Positions 14,227 to 22,782 of a DNA stretch of 28,963 nucleotides are shown in pieces. Under the pieces are notes generated by a model. It was not told the origin of the DNA and searched no databases. It was given only the letters and a program-made list of their open reading frames with translations. The stretch's first letter is position 1. The number at the start of each line of letters is the position of its first letter. Made by a program: the position numbers and the translations under genes. The DNA is from TCS55 sp964343505 (GTDB lineage Bacteria; Fidelibacterota; Marinisomatia; Marinisomatales; TCS55): assembly GCA_964343505.1 (NCBI GenBank), contig CAYFJU010000037.1, forward strand, positions 1 to 28,963, in the 5' to 3' direction.

Positions 14227-15755
14227 AAATTAAAGCCATTCAATTATTAATTCTTTTTACTTGGTCTTGTTCAACCTCTGATCAATTAGACAAACCAAAT
14301 ATCATTGTCATCATGGCCGATGATCTGGGATATGGCGATGTGGGAGCCTATGGCGCCAAACCGGAAAATGTTAAAACACCAAATATCGATAAACTGGCTG
14401 AAGGCGGTTTAAAATTCACCAGTGGATACTGCACAGCATCTACCTGCACACCAACGCGGTACTCTTTTCTCACAGGTACTTATGCATTTCGTAAAGAAAA
14501 TACAGGTGTTGCGCCGCCCAACAGTCCGGCTCTGATCCAGCCCGGCACAGAAACACTACCTTCACTATTAAAAAAGGCTGGTTACAAAACAGCCGTGATC
14601 GGAAAATGGCATTTGGGTTTGGGCGGTCCGGATGGCCCGGATTGGAACGGCGAACTAAATCCAGGACCGAGAGAAATTGGGTTTGACTACAATTTTCTCC
14701 TGCCCACAACCAACGACCGCGTCCCCCAAGTTTATGTTGAGAATTATCGCGTGCGTAATCTCGATCCAAATGACCCTTTATGGGTAGGGTATAAAAAACC
14801 GAGTCCTGATCATCCCACTGGGATCTCCCATCGCAATACATTGAGAATGAACTGGAATGAAGGGCATAACAATACAATTCATAACGGAATTGGCAGAATT
14901 GGGTTTTATACCGGTGGCCATGCGGCCCGTTTCAGGGATGAAGATTTGGCGGATGAATGGCAAAAGCAGGCCAATAAATGGATCGAAGAAAATAAAGACC
15001 ATCCTTTCTTCCTGTTCTTTTCCTCCCATGATATTCATGTCCCCCGTATGCCTCATGAACGGTTCCAGGGAAAATCAGGAATGAGCTACCGCGGTGATGC
15101 CATTGTCCAATTAGATTGGAATGTGGGTGAAATCATGAAAACGCTGGATCGACTTAACCTAACTGAAAAAACACTCGTTATATTTGTCTCTGATAATGGG
15201 CCTGTTCTGGATGACGGCTATGACGATTTTGCCAACGAGGAATTGGGCGACCACAAACCGGCTGGTCCTTATTCCGGTGGGAAATATACTGTCCGGGAGG
15301 GCGGTACACGGACACCCTTTATCACCTATTGGAAAGGACAAATCAATCCAGGTGTGTCCGATGAAATAGTCGCAACCATCGATTTCGCTGCGAGTTTTGC
15401 TGCCTTGACAGGAGTTGATTTACCGGCGGATGGGATTCTCGATAGCCAAAATATTCTCAGCGCTCTATTGGGGAAAAAAGATGCGAAAGGGCGCGATCAT
15501 CTTGTTCAGCAGGATAATGGCATGCGCGGTAATTACGGCCTCCGCGTAGGCGATTGGAAACTCCAACGGCATGACTCTGAAAGAATGTACAATGGTGATC
15601 TCCAGATGAACCGGTGGCCTGTACCCCGGTTCGCTCTATTCAATTTGACCGATGACAATGGTGAAACGAAGAATGTGGCTGAACAATATCCCGAAATAAC
15701 CGAACGACTCACCAAGCAATTACAAGCCATCATTGACGACGGCCGCAGTCGATAA
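14223..15755 (+). CDS. Exported sulfatase (arylsulfatase type, formylglycine-dependent)
   Basis: A 510-residue type I sulfatase (PF00884) that hydrolyses sulfate esters. The N-terminus is a signal peptide ending Trp-Ser-Cys, probably a lipoprotein. Metal ligands Asp-Asp are at 33-34 ('ADDLGYGD'). The sulfatase signature Cys-Thr-Pro-Thr-Arg (Cys 75) is followed by 'YSFLTG'; this Cys must be oxidised to formylglycine by a maturase not present in the window. 'GKWHLG' (Lys 128, His 130) and 'SDNGP' complete the site. The length and a small C-terminal subdomain are normal for arylsulfatase A-type enzymes. The substrate, perhaps a sulfated polysaccharide or aryl sulfate, cannot be read. The gene is coupled to the HEAT-like gene and followed by an amidohydrolase gene. 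Confidence 0.92.
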   Translation: MKIKAIQLLILFTWSCSTSDQLDKPNIIVIMADDLGYGDVGAYGAKPENVKTPNIDKLAEGGLKFTSGYCTASTCTPTRYSFLTGTYAFRKENTGVAPPNSPALIQPGTETLPSLLKKAGYKTAVIGKWHLGLGGPDGPDWNGELNPGPREIGFDYNFLLPTTNDRVPQVYVENYRVRNLDPNDPLWVGYKKPSPDHPTGISHRNTLRMNWNEGHNNTIHNGIGRIGFYTGGHAARFRDEDLADEWQKQANKWIEENKDHPFFLFFSSHDIHVPRMPHERFQGKSGMSYRGDAIVQLDWNVGEIMKTLDRLNLTEKTLVIFVSDNGPVLDDGYDDFANEELGDHKPAGPYSGGKYTVREGGTRTPFITYWKGQINPGVSDEIVATIDFAASFAALTGVDLPADGILDSQNILSALLGKKDAKGRDHLVQQDNGMRGNYGLRVGDWKLQRHDSERMYNGDLQMNRWPVPRFALFNLTDDNGETKNVAEQYPEITERLTKQLQAIIDDGRSR

Positions 15756-15778
15756 TTGACAAACAAGGCAAAATGATC

Positions 15779-17431
15779 ATGAAAAAAATATTTCTCCTTA
15801 CAGTGGCAATCATGTGTTTTTCATGCTCACTTCCCCGGGCAGACAAAGTGTATTATAATGGTAATATCTGGACCGGGGATCAAAATCAACCATCGGCCCA
15901 GGCCATTGCTGTATTTAAGGATAGAATTATTTTTGTCGGCGAGGACAACATCGCCCTAAAACTGGCCGGTGATAATACAGAAAAGATTGATCTTTCGGGA
16001 AAATTTGTAACGCCCGGGTTAATGGACAACCATACCCATTTTATGTGGGGGGGATATCAACTATCCAGTGTCAATCTCAGGGATGCGGATAATAAAGCCG
16101 AATTTCAACGCCGGATTAAAAAATTCGCCGAAAATTTACCTGAAGGCGCCTGGATGCTGGGCGGTGAATGGGACCATGAAATGTGGGGCGGTCAATTACC
16201 CGATAAATCCTGGATTGATGAGGTCATTCCGGATGTCCCCGTGCATTTAGGCCGTTTGGATGGGCATATGTCCCTAGCCAATGCAAAAGCCATGGAAATT
16301 GCCGGTATTGATACAAATACAGCCGATCCCGTGGGCGGCATCATTGTGCGGGATAAAAATGGTAATCCCACAGGGGTATTCAAGGATGAAGCCATGTCAC
16401 TCATTTCTTCCGCTGAACCGTCACGAACTCATTCTGAATTAGATGCAGCTTTTGAGGCGGCTATGAATTATGCCCTTTCCCTTGGCGTCACCCAAGTCCA
16501 TGATATGAGTACTTGGGAGGACCTGGAAACCTATAAACGAGTTTATGCCGCCGGGAATTTGAAGATTCGCATCAAATCCTTCCCCTGGTACACGAACTGG
16601 GAAAAGATTATCGCCAATGTAGAAAAAAATGGTCCCGGGGATGACTGGCTGCGATGGGATGGGATCAAAGCCATGATGGATGGATCATTGGGGTCAAGAA
16701 CTGCGTGGATGTATGAGCCATATTTAGATGACCCTTCCACTCGCGGGATTATCACACTTCAGGATACAACTGAATTCAAGCATATACTCAGGGAGACCGA
16801 TAAGGCCAATATTCAGCATGCCATCCATGCCATTGGTGACCAGGCCAATGATTGGATTCTGAATCAATTCGCCCTTATTCGTCTTGAACAAGGTGAAAGA
16901 GATCGCCGGTCCCGGGTGGAACATGCCCAGCATTTATCCACATCCGCAGTAGGCCGCTTTGCCGCGGAAAATGTCATTCCCTCCATGCAGCCTTACCATG
17001 TGTTTGACGATGCCTCCTGGGCCCACAAGCGCATTGATGGCGACTGCCTTTCTCGAACTTATATTTTCAAAACATTAATTGAAAGCGGGGCTAATCTCAC
17101 TTTCGGTTCCGACTGGACTGTAGCGCCAATCAATCCGATGAAAGGCATTGTCTCAGCAATGACACGTCATACGCGGGATGGGAAAAATCCAGATGGATGG
17201 TACCGCGATGAAAGGATTTCCATTGAAGATGCTTTGAAATGTTACACAGTGAATAATGCCTATGCCGCATTTAGGGAGGATATCACCGGTTCCATTACTG
17301 TCGGTAAATATGCTGACTTTGTTGTGCATTCAGTTAATTTCCTTGAAGCGACACCGGAAGGAATATTGAATTCAAAAATATTACGCACCGTTGTTGGTGG
17401 AGATGAAGTTTATAATATAGAAAACAGGTAG
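15779..17431 (+). CDS. Amidohydrolase-3 family lipoprotein (YtcJ-like)
   Basis: A 550-residue metal-dependent hydrolase of the amidohydrolase_3 family (PF07969). A lipoprotein signal ends Cys-Phe-Ser-Cys near residue 16. The metal-binding His-x-His is near residue 85 ('MDNHTHF'), with 'HAIHAIGD' and 'SRVEHAQ' as later His ligands and 'FGSDW' as the catalytic Asp region. The C-terminus, 'GSITVGKYADFVV', is the usual closing beta-sandwich. It probably hydrolyses an amide or formamide-type bond in the periplasm. I chose ATG 15779 over 15773 because AAGG at 15766-15769 is better spaced and the signal peptide is cleaner. Its TAG stop lies inside the 28-bp palindrome. Confidence 0.88.
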   Translation: MKKIFLLTVAIMCFSCSLPRADKVYYNGNIWTGDQNQPSAQAIAVFKDRIIFVGEDNIALKLAGDNTEKIDLSGKFVTPGLMDNHTHFMWGGYQLSSVNLRDADNKAEFQRRIKKFAENLPEGAWMLGGEWDHEMWGGQLPDKSWIDEVIPDVPVHLGRLDGHMSLANAKAMEIAGIDTNTADPVGGIIVRDKNGNPTGVFKDEAMSLISSAEPSRTHSELDAAFEAAMNYALSLGVTQVHDMSTWEDLETYKRVYAAGNLKIRIKSFPWYTNWEKIIANVEKNGPGDDWLRWDGIKAMMDGSLGSRTAWMYEPYLDDPSTRGIITLQDTTEFKHILRETDKANIQHAIHAIGDQANDWILNQFALIRLEQGERDRRSRVEHAQHLSTSAVGRFAAENVIPSMQPYHVFDDASWAHKRIDGDCLSRTYIFKTLIESGANLTFGSDWTVAPINPMKGIVSAMTRHTRDGKNPDGWYRDERISIEDALKCYTVNNAYAAFREDITGSITVGKYADFVVHSVNFLEATPEGILNSKILRTVVGGDEVYNIENR

Positions 17432-17455
17432 AGACGTAGCATGCTACGTCTCTAC
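17428..17455. terminator. Perfect 28-bp palindrome, probable bidirectional terminator
   Basis: GTAGAGACGTAGCA (17428-17441) is followed directly by its exact reverse complement, so both strands can form a stem of about 12 pairs with a four-base loop. It sits between convergent genes, overlaps the TAG stop of the amidohydrolase gene and ends one base before the rimO stop. There is no T run on either strand. The GTAGAGACG...CGTCTCTAC ends recall dispersed palindromic repeats I remember from several bacterial phyla. Confidence 0.65.
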
Positions 17456-17456
17456 A

Positions 17457-18746
17457 TCAAACAGGGCTTCCAATTAATTCAAATTCGTTGGCGGAATCAA
17501 TTTTAACCTGAATAAATTCGCCCTTTGGCACCGATGCTTTGATGTGGACAATATTATCGATTTCAGGGGAGTCAAATTCTGTCCGTCCGACTGAAACGGT
17601 GTCTCCGCTTTTATCCACCAATGCGTTATAAATCCGTCCGACCATGGCATCATTCTTCTCGGAACTGATGCTTGCCTGTAAATCCATGATTTCCGCTTTA
17701 CGGTCGTTTTTAACTTCGGCCGGCACATTATCTTCCAGTGCTTCTGCCAAGGTCCCCTCTTCTTCCGAATAGGTAAATACACCGAGACGGTCAAAGCGCA
17801 TTTCTTCGATAAAATCATACAACTCCCGGAACTCAGCATCCGTCTCCCCCGGATATCCGACAATGAGCGTCGTCCGAATTCGAATATCAGGGATCGCATC
17901 ACGAAGTCGGTGAATCCGATCCCGAATGCCATCCTGTCCCAATCCTCTGCGCATGGATTTTAATATATTATCAGACCCATGCTGAATGGGCATATCCAAG
18001 TACCGGCACACTTTTTCAGACACGGCCATGGCATCAATAATGCGCTGGGAAAGATGAGCCGGGTGGGCATAATGCAGGCGAATCCAGTCTACATCCAATT
18101 GGTTCAATTCTTTAATTAAATCACTCAGGTATTTTTTCGGTTTCAAATCCCAACCGTAACTGGTGGAATCCTGCGCGATTACCAGCATTTCTTTCACACC
18201 CTGCTCGACTAACTTTTCAGCCTCCCACATGATGGAATCAATTCCACGGCTTTTTTGCAGGCCGCGCATGATAGGAATACTGCAGAATGAACAGCCATTA
18301 TCACACCCCTCAGCGATTTTCATGTAGGCGTAATGACTGGGTGTCATCAGGGACCGATAAAATAATGGATCATCCTTGGCATAGTCCCTGCCCGTCAGAA
18401 AAGAAGCAATCTGTTTATGGTCATTGCTGCCGAAAAAGCGATCTACTTCCGGAATTTCTGCCGACAGTTCTTCGGGGTATCTTTCTGACAAACAGCCCAT
18501 GACTACCAATTGCTTTAGGCTGCCGGATTTTTTCAGTTCAGCCGCTTGTAGAATGGTTTCGATGGATTCTTCCCGGGCCATATCCAGAAATCCGCAAGTA
18601 TTGACTACAATCGTATCGGCATCTTCCGGTTCCTTAGTGATATCGAAATTAGAATTTTTCAGACCGCCCAATAGGATTTCTGAATCCACTAATGCCTTGG
18701 CGCATCCAAGACTGATCATATTTAATTTTTGATGCGCTTCACTCAT
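17457..18746 (-). CDS. rimO: Ribosomal protein S12 methylthiotransferase
   Basis: A 429-residue radical-SAM methylthiotransferase that adds a beta-methylthio group to a conserved Asp of ribosomal protein S12. The N-terminal UPF0004 domain holds three cluster Cys at 15, 51 and 85. The radical-SAM motif Cys-x3-Cys-x2-Cys is at 148, 152 and 155. 'HYAHPAHLS' and 'YLDMPIQHGSDNILKSMRRG' are as in RimO, and a C-terminal TRAM domain follows. Length and motifs fit RimO better than MiaB, whose sequence differs around 'VVNTC..(V/I)...A'. The start overlaps the ftsY stop (ATGA). It is the last gene of the operon, next to the palindromic terminator. Confidence 0.95.
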   Translation of the reverse strand: MSEAHQKLNMISLGCAKALVDSEILLGGLKNSNFDITKEPEDADTIVVNTCGFLDMAREESIETILQAAELKKSGSLKQLVVMGCLSERYPEELSAEIPEVDRFFGSNDHKQIASFLTGRDYAKDDPLFYRSLMTPSHYAYMKIAEGCDNGCSFCSIPIMRGLQKSRGIDSIMWEAEKLVEQGVKEMLVIAQDSTSYGWDLKPKKYLSDLIKELNQLDVDWIRLHYAHPAHLSQRIIDAMAVSEKVCRYLDMPIQHGSDNILKSMRRGLGQDGIRDRIHRLRDAIPDIRIRTTLIVGYPGETDAEFRELYDFIEEMRFDRLGVFTYSEEEGTLAEALEDNVPAEVKNDRKAEIMDLQASISSEKNDAMVGRIYNALVDKSGDTVSVGRTEFDSPEIDNIVHIKASVPKGEFIQVKIDSANEFELIGSPV

Positions 18747-19639
18747 GCTGCTTCTGCTGTGCCCAGTAATCCCTGGACATATTCATTCCGGTTAAAAATA
18801 TAGAGATCGTCAAGATCCTCCCCTACACCGATGAATTTTACGGGAATTTTGAGTTCTTTAAATAATGGGAAGACAATTCCCCCTTTGGCCGTGCCGTCCA
18901 TTTTGGTCAGGACAGCACCATCCACCTGCACCGTATTGGCAAATTCCCGCGCTTGGATTAATGAATTCTGTCCAAGACTGGCATCCAATGTGATCAGAGC
19001 GTGGATTTCAAATTCCGGAAACCGTGTTTCTGCTACGCGGTACATTTTCTCCAGTTCCGCCATAAGATTTTTATAGGTGTGCAAGCGCCCCGCTGTATCG
19101 ACAATGGCAATATCAGCCTTTTGAGAAAGGGCCGCTGTTAGCCCATCAAATAAAACTGCCGATGGCTGCTGCGATTTTTCATTGCACACAATGTTTACAT
19201 CAAGCCGTTTAGCCCAAATCTTAAGCTGTTCTACCGCCGCCGCGCGATACGTATCAGCAGCGACTAACATTACCTTTTTTCCTAAGGATTTAAAATGATT
19301 CGCCAACTTGGCCGATGAAGTTGTCTTCCCGGTTCCATTTACACCAACGACCATTAACACCATCGGCTTTGATTGGTTGAGTTGCCCGTTTTGACTTTCG
19401 GGTAAAACGGAGACTAAATAGTCTTCAACCTTTGAAATAAATCCTTCTTTTCGGTTATTTTCTACCACACCTAAAACAGCTTCAACTGTGTCGAATCCCA
19501 TGTCGGCCGATATCAGTGTATCCTCCAAGTCCTCCAGGGATTCGACGCTGACTTTTCGTTTCATAACGGTATCAAACGCATCGGCAACCGTTTCACGTGT
19601 CCGCCGAAGTGCTTTAAATATTTTTCCCATGAAGGCCAT
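18743..19639 (-). CDS. ftsY: Signal recognition particle receptor
   Basis: A 298-residue SRP GTPase that receives ribosome-SRP complexes at the inner membrane. The N-domain (residues ~1-80) is followed by the G-domain: P-loop 'GVNGTGKTT' at 99-107, 'DTYRAAAVEQL', 'DTAGR' and 'TKMDG' (guanine specificity), then 'GVGEDLDDL' near the end. It lacks the long acidic A-domain of E. coli FtsY, as in many bacteria; membrane contact probably uses the short basic N-terminal helix. The ATG follows the stop of the phosphatidyltransferase gene without a gap; an in-frame ATG nine bases later is an alternative start. Confidence 0.95.
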   Translation of the reverse strand: MAFMGKIFKALRRTRETVADAFDTVMKRKVSVESLEDLEDTLISADMGFDTVEAVLGVVENNRKEGFISKVEDYLVSVLPESQNGQLNQSKPMVLMVVGVNGTGKTTSSAKLANHFKSLGKKVMLVAADTYRAAAVEQLKIWAKRLDVNIVCNEKSQQPSAVLFDGLTAALSQKADIAIVDTAGRLHTYKNLMAELEKMYRVAETRFPEFEIHALITLDASLGQNSLIQAREFANTVQVDGAVLTKMDGTAKGGIVFPLFKELKIPVKFIGVGEDLDDLYIFNRNEYVQGLLGTAEAA

Positions 19640-20206
19640 TTAGGATATTTCCTTAAATTTTACGACGAATGTTTTTATATAGACAATCCAACTCACCGTA
19701 AGTAAAAATGAGGCGGCATATACAGTGACATCCTGCATCCATGGGAATGCTTCCCAGGGCCAAATATGAATTAGCAATGCCAGAGCAGTGACCCCGGCGG
19801 CCCACTTCCCCCACCAGTTGGCACTCAAAATAAAATGGTTATGGTTTAAGAGATAAATCGCCGGTAAAGCAATTGCCACATAGCGCACCAGGTAGAAAAT
19901 AAAAAACCACCCCGGGAAACGACCCACGAGCGTCAGGTAGGCTACGACCGATAAAATACAGGCAAAGTCAGCAATCGGGTCAATCCATTTGCCAAAATGG
20001 GTAACCTCATGGGCTTTTCGGGCAAACCATCCATCCAAGGCATCGGAAAGCACCGCCAGGACAATCAGTAAGAATGTAATCGTTCCCATGGCAGGATCCC
20101 GCAAGGTATAAATGATCGGCACGGCCAGCAGCGCCCGGCCAAGGCTAATCATATTGGCCAGGGTTAAAATTCGGGTCGGATCGGTTATTTTTGTTTTACT
20201 TGTCAT
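19640..20206 (-). CDS. CDP-alcohol phosphatidyltransferase (PgsA-like)
   Basis: A 188-residue inner-membrane enzyme with about five to six hydrophobic helices. The family motif D-x2-D-G-x2-A-R-x8-G-x3-D-x3-D is complete in 'DALDGWFARK' and 'GKWIDPIAD'. It transfers a phosphatidyl group from CDP-diacylglycerol to an alcohol. Phosphatidylglycerophosphate synthase is the likeliest activity, but the acceptor (glycerol-3-phosphate, inositol-phosphate or another) cannot be fixed from sequence. I prefer the ATG at 20206 to the TTG at 20209; either way it overlaps the end of the ABC ATPase gene by 11-14 bases. Confidence 0.85.
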   Translation of the reverse strand: MTSKTKITDPTRILTLANMISLGRALLAVPIIYTLRDPAMGTITFLLIVLAVLSDALDGWFARKAHEVTHFGKWIDPIADFACILSVVAYLTLVGRFPGWFFIFYLVRYVAIALPAIYLLNHNHFILSANWWGKWAAGVTALALLIHIWPWEAFPWMQDVTVYAASFLLTVSWIVYIKTFVVKFKEIS

Positions 20207-21512
20207 CAATTAAAACTTTTCGGTTTTTCCTCACAATTTGCGCATCTAAATCATACACATGATCACAATGTGCAGATACATACTGTTTATCATGAGAAAT
20301 AAGAATCAGGTGTTTATGGCTCAAAATTTCTTGAAAAAAACGGCTCAAAATTAACTTTTGATTCCATCCCAGTCCAAAGGTTGGTTCATCTAAAATCAAC
20401 ACCTCATATTCACAGTGGGCCAGGATAATGATTAACGCCATGCGCAGTGTTGACCAAGGAATATCCAAGGCCGATTGATCTTTGATAATTGCCCAATTGA
20501 TCTGGTAAGAGGCCATGCGGTTCGTGCATTTATTGATCAAGCGGGGATTCATTTTTTTGTTCACCACCAATTCCGACACTAAGGATTCCAAAGAATCGGG
20601 GCCCAACATCCGTTCGGGGAATTGATCCAAGGCAGCCATTCGAGGTGATCTTTCATTCAGTTTAATATCAATATGGCCCTCGTCCGGCTCGATCAATCCT
20701 GTGATCAATTTAGATAATGTGGTCTTGCCCTTTCCGTTCCTGCCGATCAAACCGATGGACCGTGCCTGGGTTATTTCACAATCCCATTTATCGATGATAG
20801 GGTTGTGAGCATCATCATAACTGAAAATAAGATCGTTAATTAATAAAGTTAGATCCCCCTCAGGATGATGATATTTATAGGGATCGAGTTCCATACCCTG
20901 ACCCAATGATTTGAGATTTGATAAACTTAGTTCCCATTTGGAATCCCCAAATGCCAAATCGGAAGGATCGGAGGAAAACCAGATAACAGTTTTATCATTG
21001 GATATCCATTCACGGATCCATGCCACCCAATTCTTTTTGGAATTTTCATTTAAGAATGAAAGACCATCATCGATCAATACCAAATCTGGATCGGTACTGA
21101 ACGCTGTGACCAGGTTCAGCATTTCCATTTCACCACCGCTCAAGGATGCAGGATGGCGATTCCAATTATCAATAAATGGTAAAGCGGATTTCAAGATTGA
21201 AACTTTTTTCTGGAGTTCACATGGTTGTGTGGACTGACATTCCGGTGCAAAAGCCAATTCGGACTCTAAGGTATGAGATAAAATTTGGTTTTCAGGATTT
21301 TGAAAAACAATCTGGATGGCTTTCGGGATTGAAATATCAGCAAATGAAAAATTGGTTTCCTGCCCGGATTTGAATCCGGAAAGTGACCGAATGAATTGCG
21401 ATTTTCCACAACCGCTTTCGCCATAAATCACATGAAGCCCCTGAGAAAAAGAGGCCTGAACTGAATTTTCGAATTTTTGAAATTTCAGTTCAAAAGAGAT
21501 CGGTTCAGTCAT
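20196..21512 (-). CDS. Tandem ABC ATPase of the ECF/CbiO type with complementary degenerate sites
   Basis: A 438-residue protein with two fused ABC ATPase domains and no membrane part. Domain 1: Walker A 'GESGCGKS' (31-38), Q-loop 'FQNPENQ' (Q71) as in CbiO/EcfA, signature 'LSGGE' (124-128), but 'LIDDG' where Asp-Glu-Pro is expected and no His at the switch ('WFSSD', ~178-182). Domain 2: Walker A 'GRNGKGKTT' (257-265), Walker B 'LILDEPT' with Glu 376 and switch His 407 ('LISHD'), but 'PWSTLRM' in place of the signature (~352-358). Only the site formed by domain 2 and the domain-1 signature looks catalytic. It resembles a fused EcfA1/EcfA2 energising a vitamin or metal-ion ECF transporter, but no EcfT or S subunit gene is in the window. 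It overlaps waaA by eight bases. Confidence 0.85.
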   Translation of the reverse strand: MTEPISFELKFQKFENSVQASFSQGLHVIYGESGCGKSQFIRSLSGFKSGQETNFSFADISIPKAIQIVFQNPENQILSHTLESELAFAPECQSTQPCELQKKVSILKSALPFIDNWNRHPASLSGGEMEMLNLVTAFSTDPDLVLIDDGLSFLNENSKKNWVAWIREWISNDKTVIWFSSDPSDLAFGDSKWELSLSNLKSLGQGMELDPYKYHHPEGDLTLLINDLIFSYDDAHNPIIDKWDCEITQARSIGLIGRNGKGKTTLSKLITGLIEPDEGHIDIKLNERSPRMAALDQFPERMLGPDSLESLVSELVVNKKMNPRLINKCTNRMASYQINWAIIKDQSALDIPWSTLRMALIIILAHCEYEVLILDEPTFGLGWNQKLILSRFFQEILSHKHLILISHDKQYVSAHCDHVYDLDAQIVRKNRKVLIDDK

Positions 21513-22782
21513 GAATCAGGTTACGCACAATCCGCGTCGAAGAACCCAAATTGCGGTGAATTACTTCAGTTGCAGCGTAGCTCGCTTTAATAAAGGCATT
21601 CCTATCTTCAAATAAATGTTTAATCCCCAGGTATAGGTCCGTCCCGGTTTCAATGGAAAATCCCCCGCCATCGGTGATCAATTCTTCGGCCTCATGAAAA
21701 TTTTTATAGCGCGGGCCAAAAAACACCGGCAGACGGGCAATCGCCGGCTCCATCACATTGTGCACACCTGTTGAGAACCCACCTCCGATGTAGGCAATTT
21801 GACCGTACCAATAGAGTTGCGATAAGCGGCCGATCGTATCAACAATGATGACTTGGGCGGCAATTTGACTGGGATTTTTATATCCCAATCTGGCTGTTGA
21901 GAAATCTTTGGATTGGAAATAGGATTCTGACGTGGACACAATTCTTTCACTGGGTTCATGGGGGACCCAAACCAGCGACAATTCCTCAACCTCTCGCATT
22001 AAACTCACAATTGAATCCAGGATCACCTGTTCGTCTTCCGCGTGAACACTGCCGACCAGCAGTCGTTTTGGCCGTAACAAGACAGATTCTGTCCGTTCTT
22101 GGGTAAATTTATCCGCTTTATTTTTAACTTGATCATAGCGCGGATTCCCGAGGACTCGAACAATTGGATTACCGGTAGGAAAGAGAATGCGCTGGAGCCT
22201 CTCATGATCCTGATCGGAAATGGTATAGATTGCGGACAGACAGCCATAAACATTCCGATAAAAATTGCGTATCCCCGGCGAAAGTTTGGATGTATTCTCA
22301 GAAAATCGGGCCGCAAATAAGGCTGAATGTATCCCCAGTGATTTGGACGTCCAGATCAGGTTGGGCCATACATCATAGGCAGCTAAAATCAATTTTTTCG
22401 GTTGAATGACATTTAAACATTTTTTCACGACCCAAGGCAGTTCAAAGGGTAAATACACCTTACAGTCGATATGTTCATCATTTACATGATTATAACCGGA
22501 AGGAGAGAAAAAGCTGACCACCGATAGAGAATGTGGCTCCACTTCTTTGAGGCCTGCCAGCACCGGTTTCACCTGTTCAAATTCTCCGTGGGAGGCAGCA
22601 TGGAACCAATAAATTGTTTTACCGGCACCCTTTTCATCCCTGAATGATTTTAAAACCCGGTAAGATTTAAGGCGACCAATCATTCCTTCGCGGATTTTTT
22701 TATGGAACACAGAAGCGATAATGCCAAACGTAAATAATAAGGGCAGCAGAACAAAATTATAAATGATCTTCCAATAAATCAT
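21505..22782 (-). CDS. waaA: 3-deoxy-D-manno-octulosonic acid transferase
   Basis: A 425-residue GT30 enzyme (also called KdtA) that transfers Kdo from CMP-Kdo to lipid A precursor at the inner membrane. An N-terminal membrane anchor spans residues ~5-25. The catalytic Glu is in 'HAASHGEFEQV' (near residue 67). The C-terminal donor-binding half has 'GSVHAEDE' and 'YIGGGFSTGVHNVMEPA', the form I associate with Bacteroidota-like sequences. The open frame extends upstream to 22899, but the ATG at 22782 overlaps the GT9 stop as ATGA, places the membrane anchor at the N-terminus and gives the usual family length, so I use it. Its presence shows an LPS-bearing outer membrane. Confidence 0.93.
   Translation of the reverse strand: MIYWKIIYNFVLLPLLFTFGIIASVFHKKIREGMIGRLKSYRVLKSFRDEKGAGKTIYWFHAASHGEFEQVKPVLAGLKEVEPHSLSVVSFFSPSGYNHVNDEHIDCKVYLPFELPWVVKKCLNVIQPKKLILAAYDVWPNLIWTSKSLGIHSALFAARFSENTSKLSPGIRNFYRNVYGCLSAIYTISDQDHERLQRILFPTGNPIVRVLGNPRYDQVKNKADKFTQERTESVLLRPKRLLVGSVHAEDEQVILDSIVSLMREVEELSLVWVPHEPSERIVSTSESYFQSKDFSTARLGYKNPSQIAAQVIIVDTIGRLSQLYWYGQIAYIGGGFSTGVHNVMEPAIARLPVFFGPRYKNFHEAEELITDGGGFSIETGTDLYLGIKHLFEDRNAFIKASYAATEVIHRNLGSSTRIVRNLIHD

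Noticed and set aside
14223..17431. Sulfated-polysaccharide utilisation locus
   Set aside because: There is one sulfatase, but no SusC/SusD pair, glycoside hydrolase, maturase or transporter alongside it.
20196..21512. ABC-F type resistance or translation factor
   Set aside because: ABC-F proteins keep signatures and catalytic Glu in both halves and have a long charged linker. Here the Q-loop region is CbiO/EcfA-like and the linker is short.
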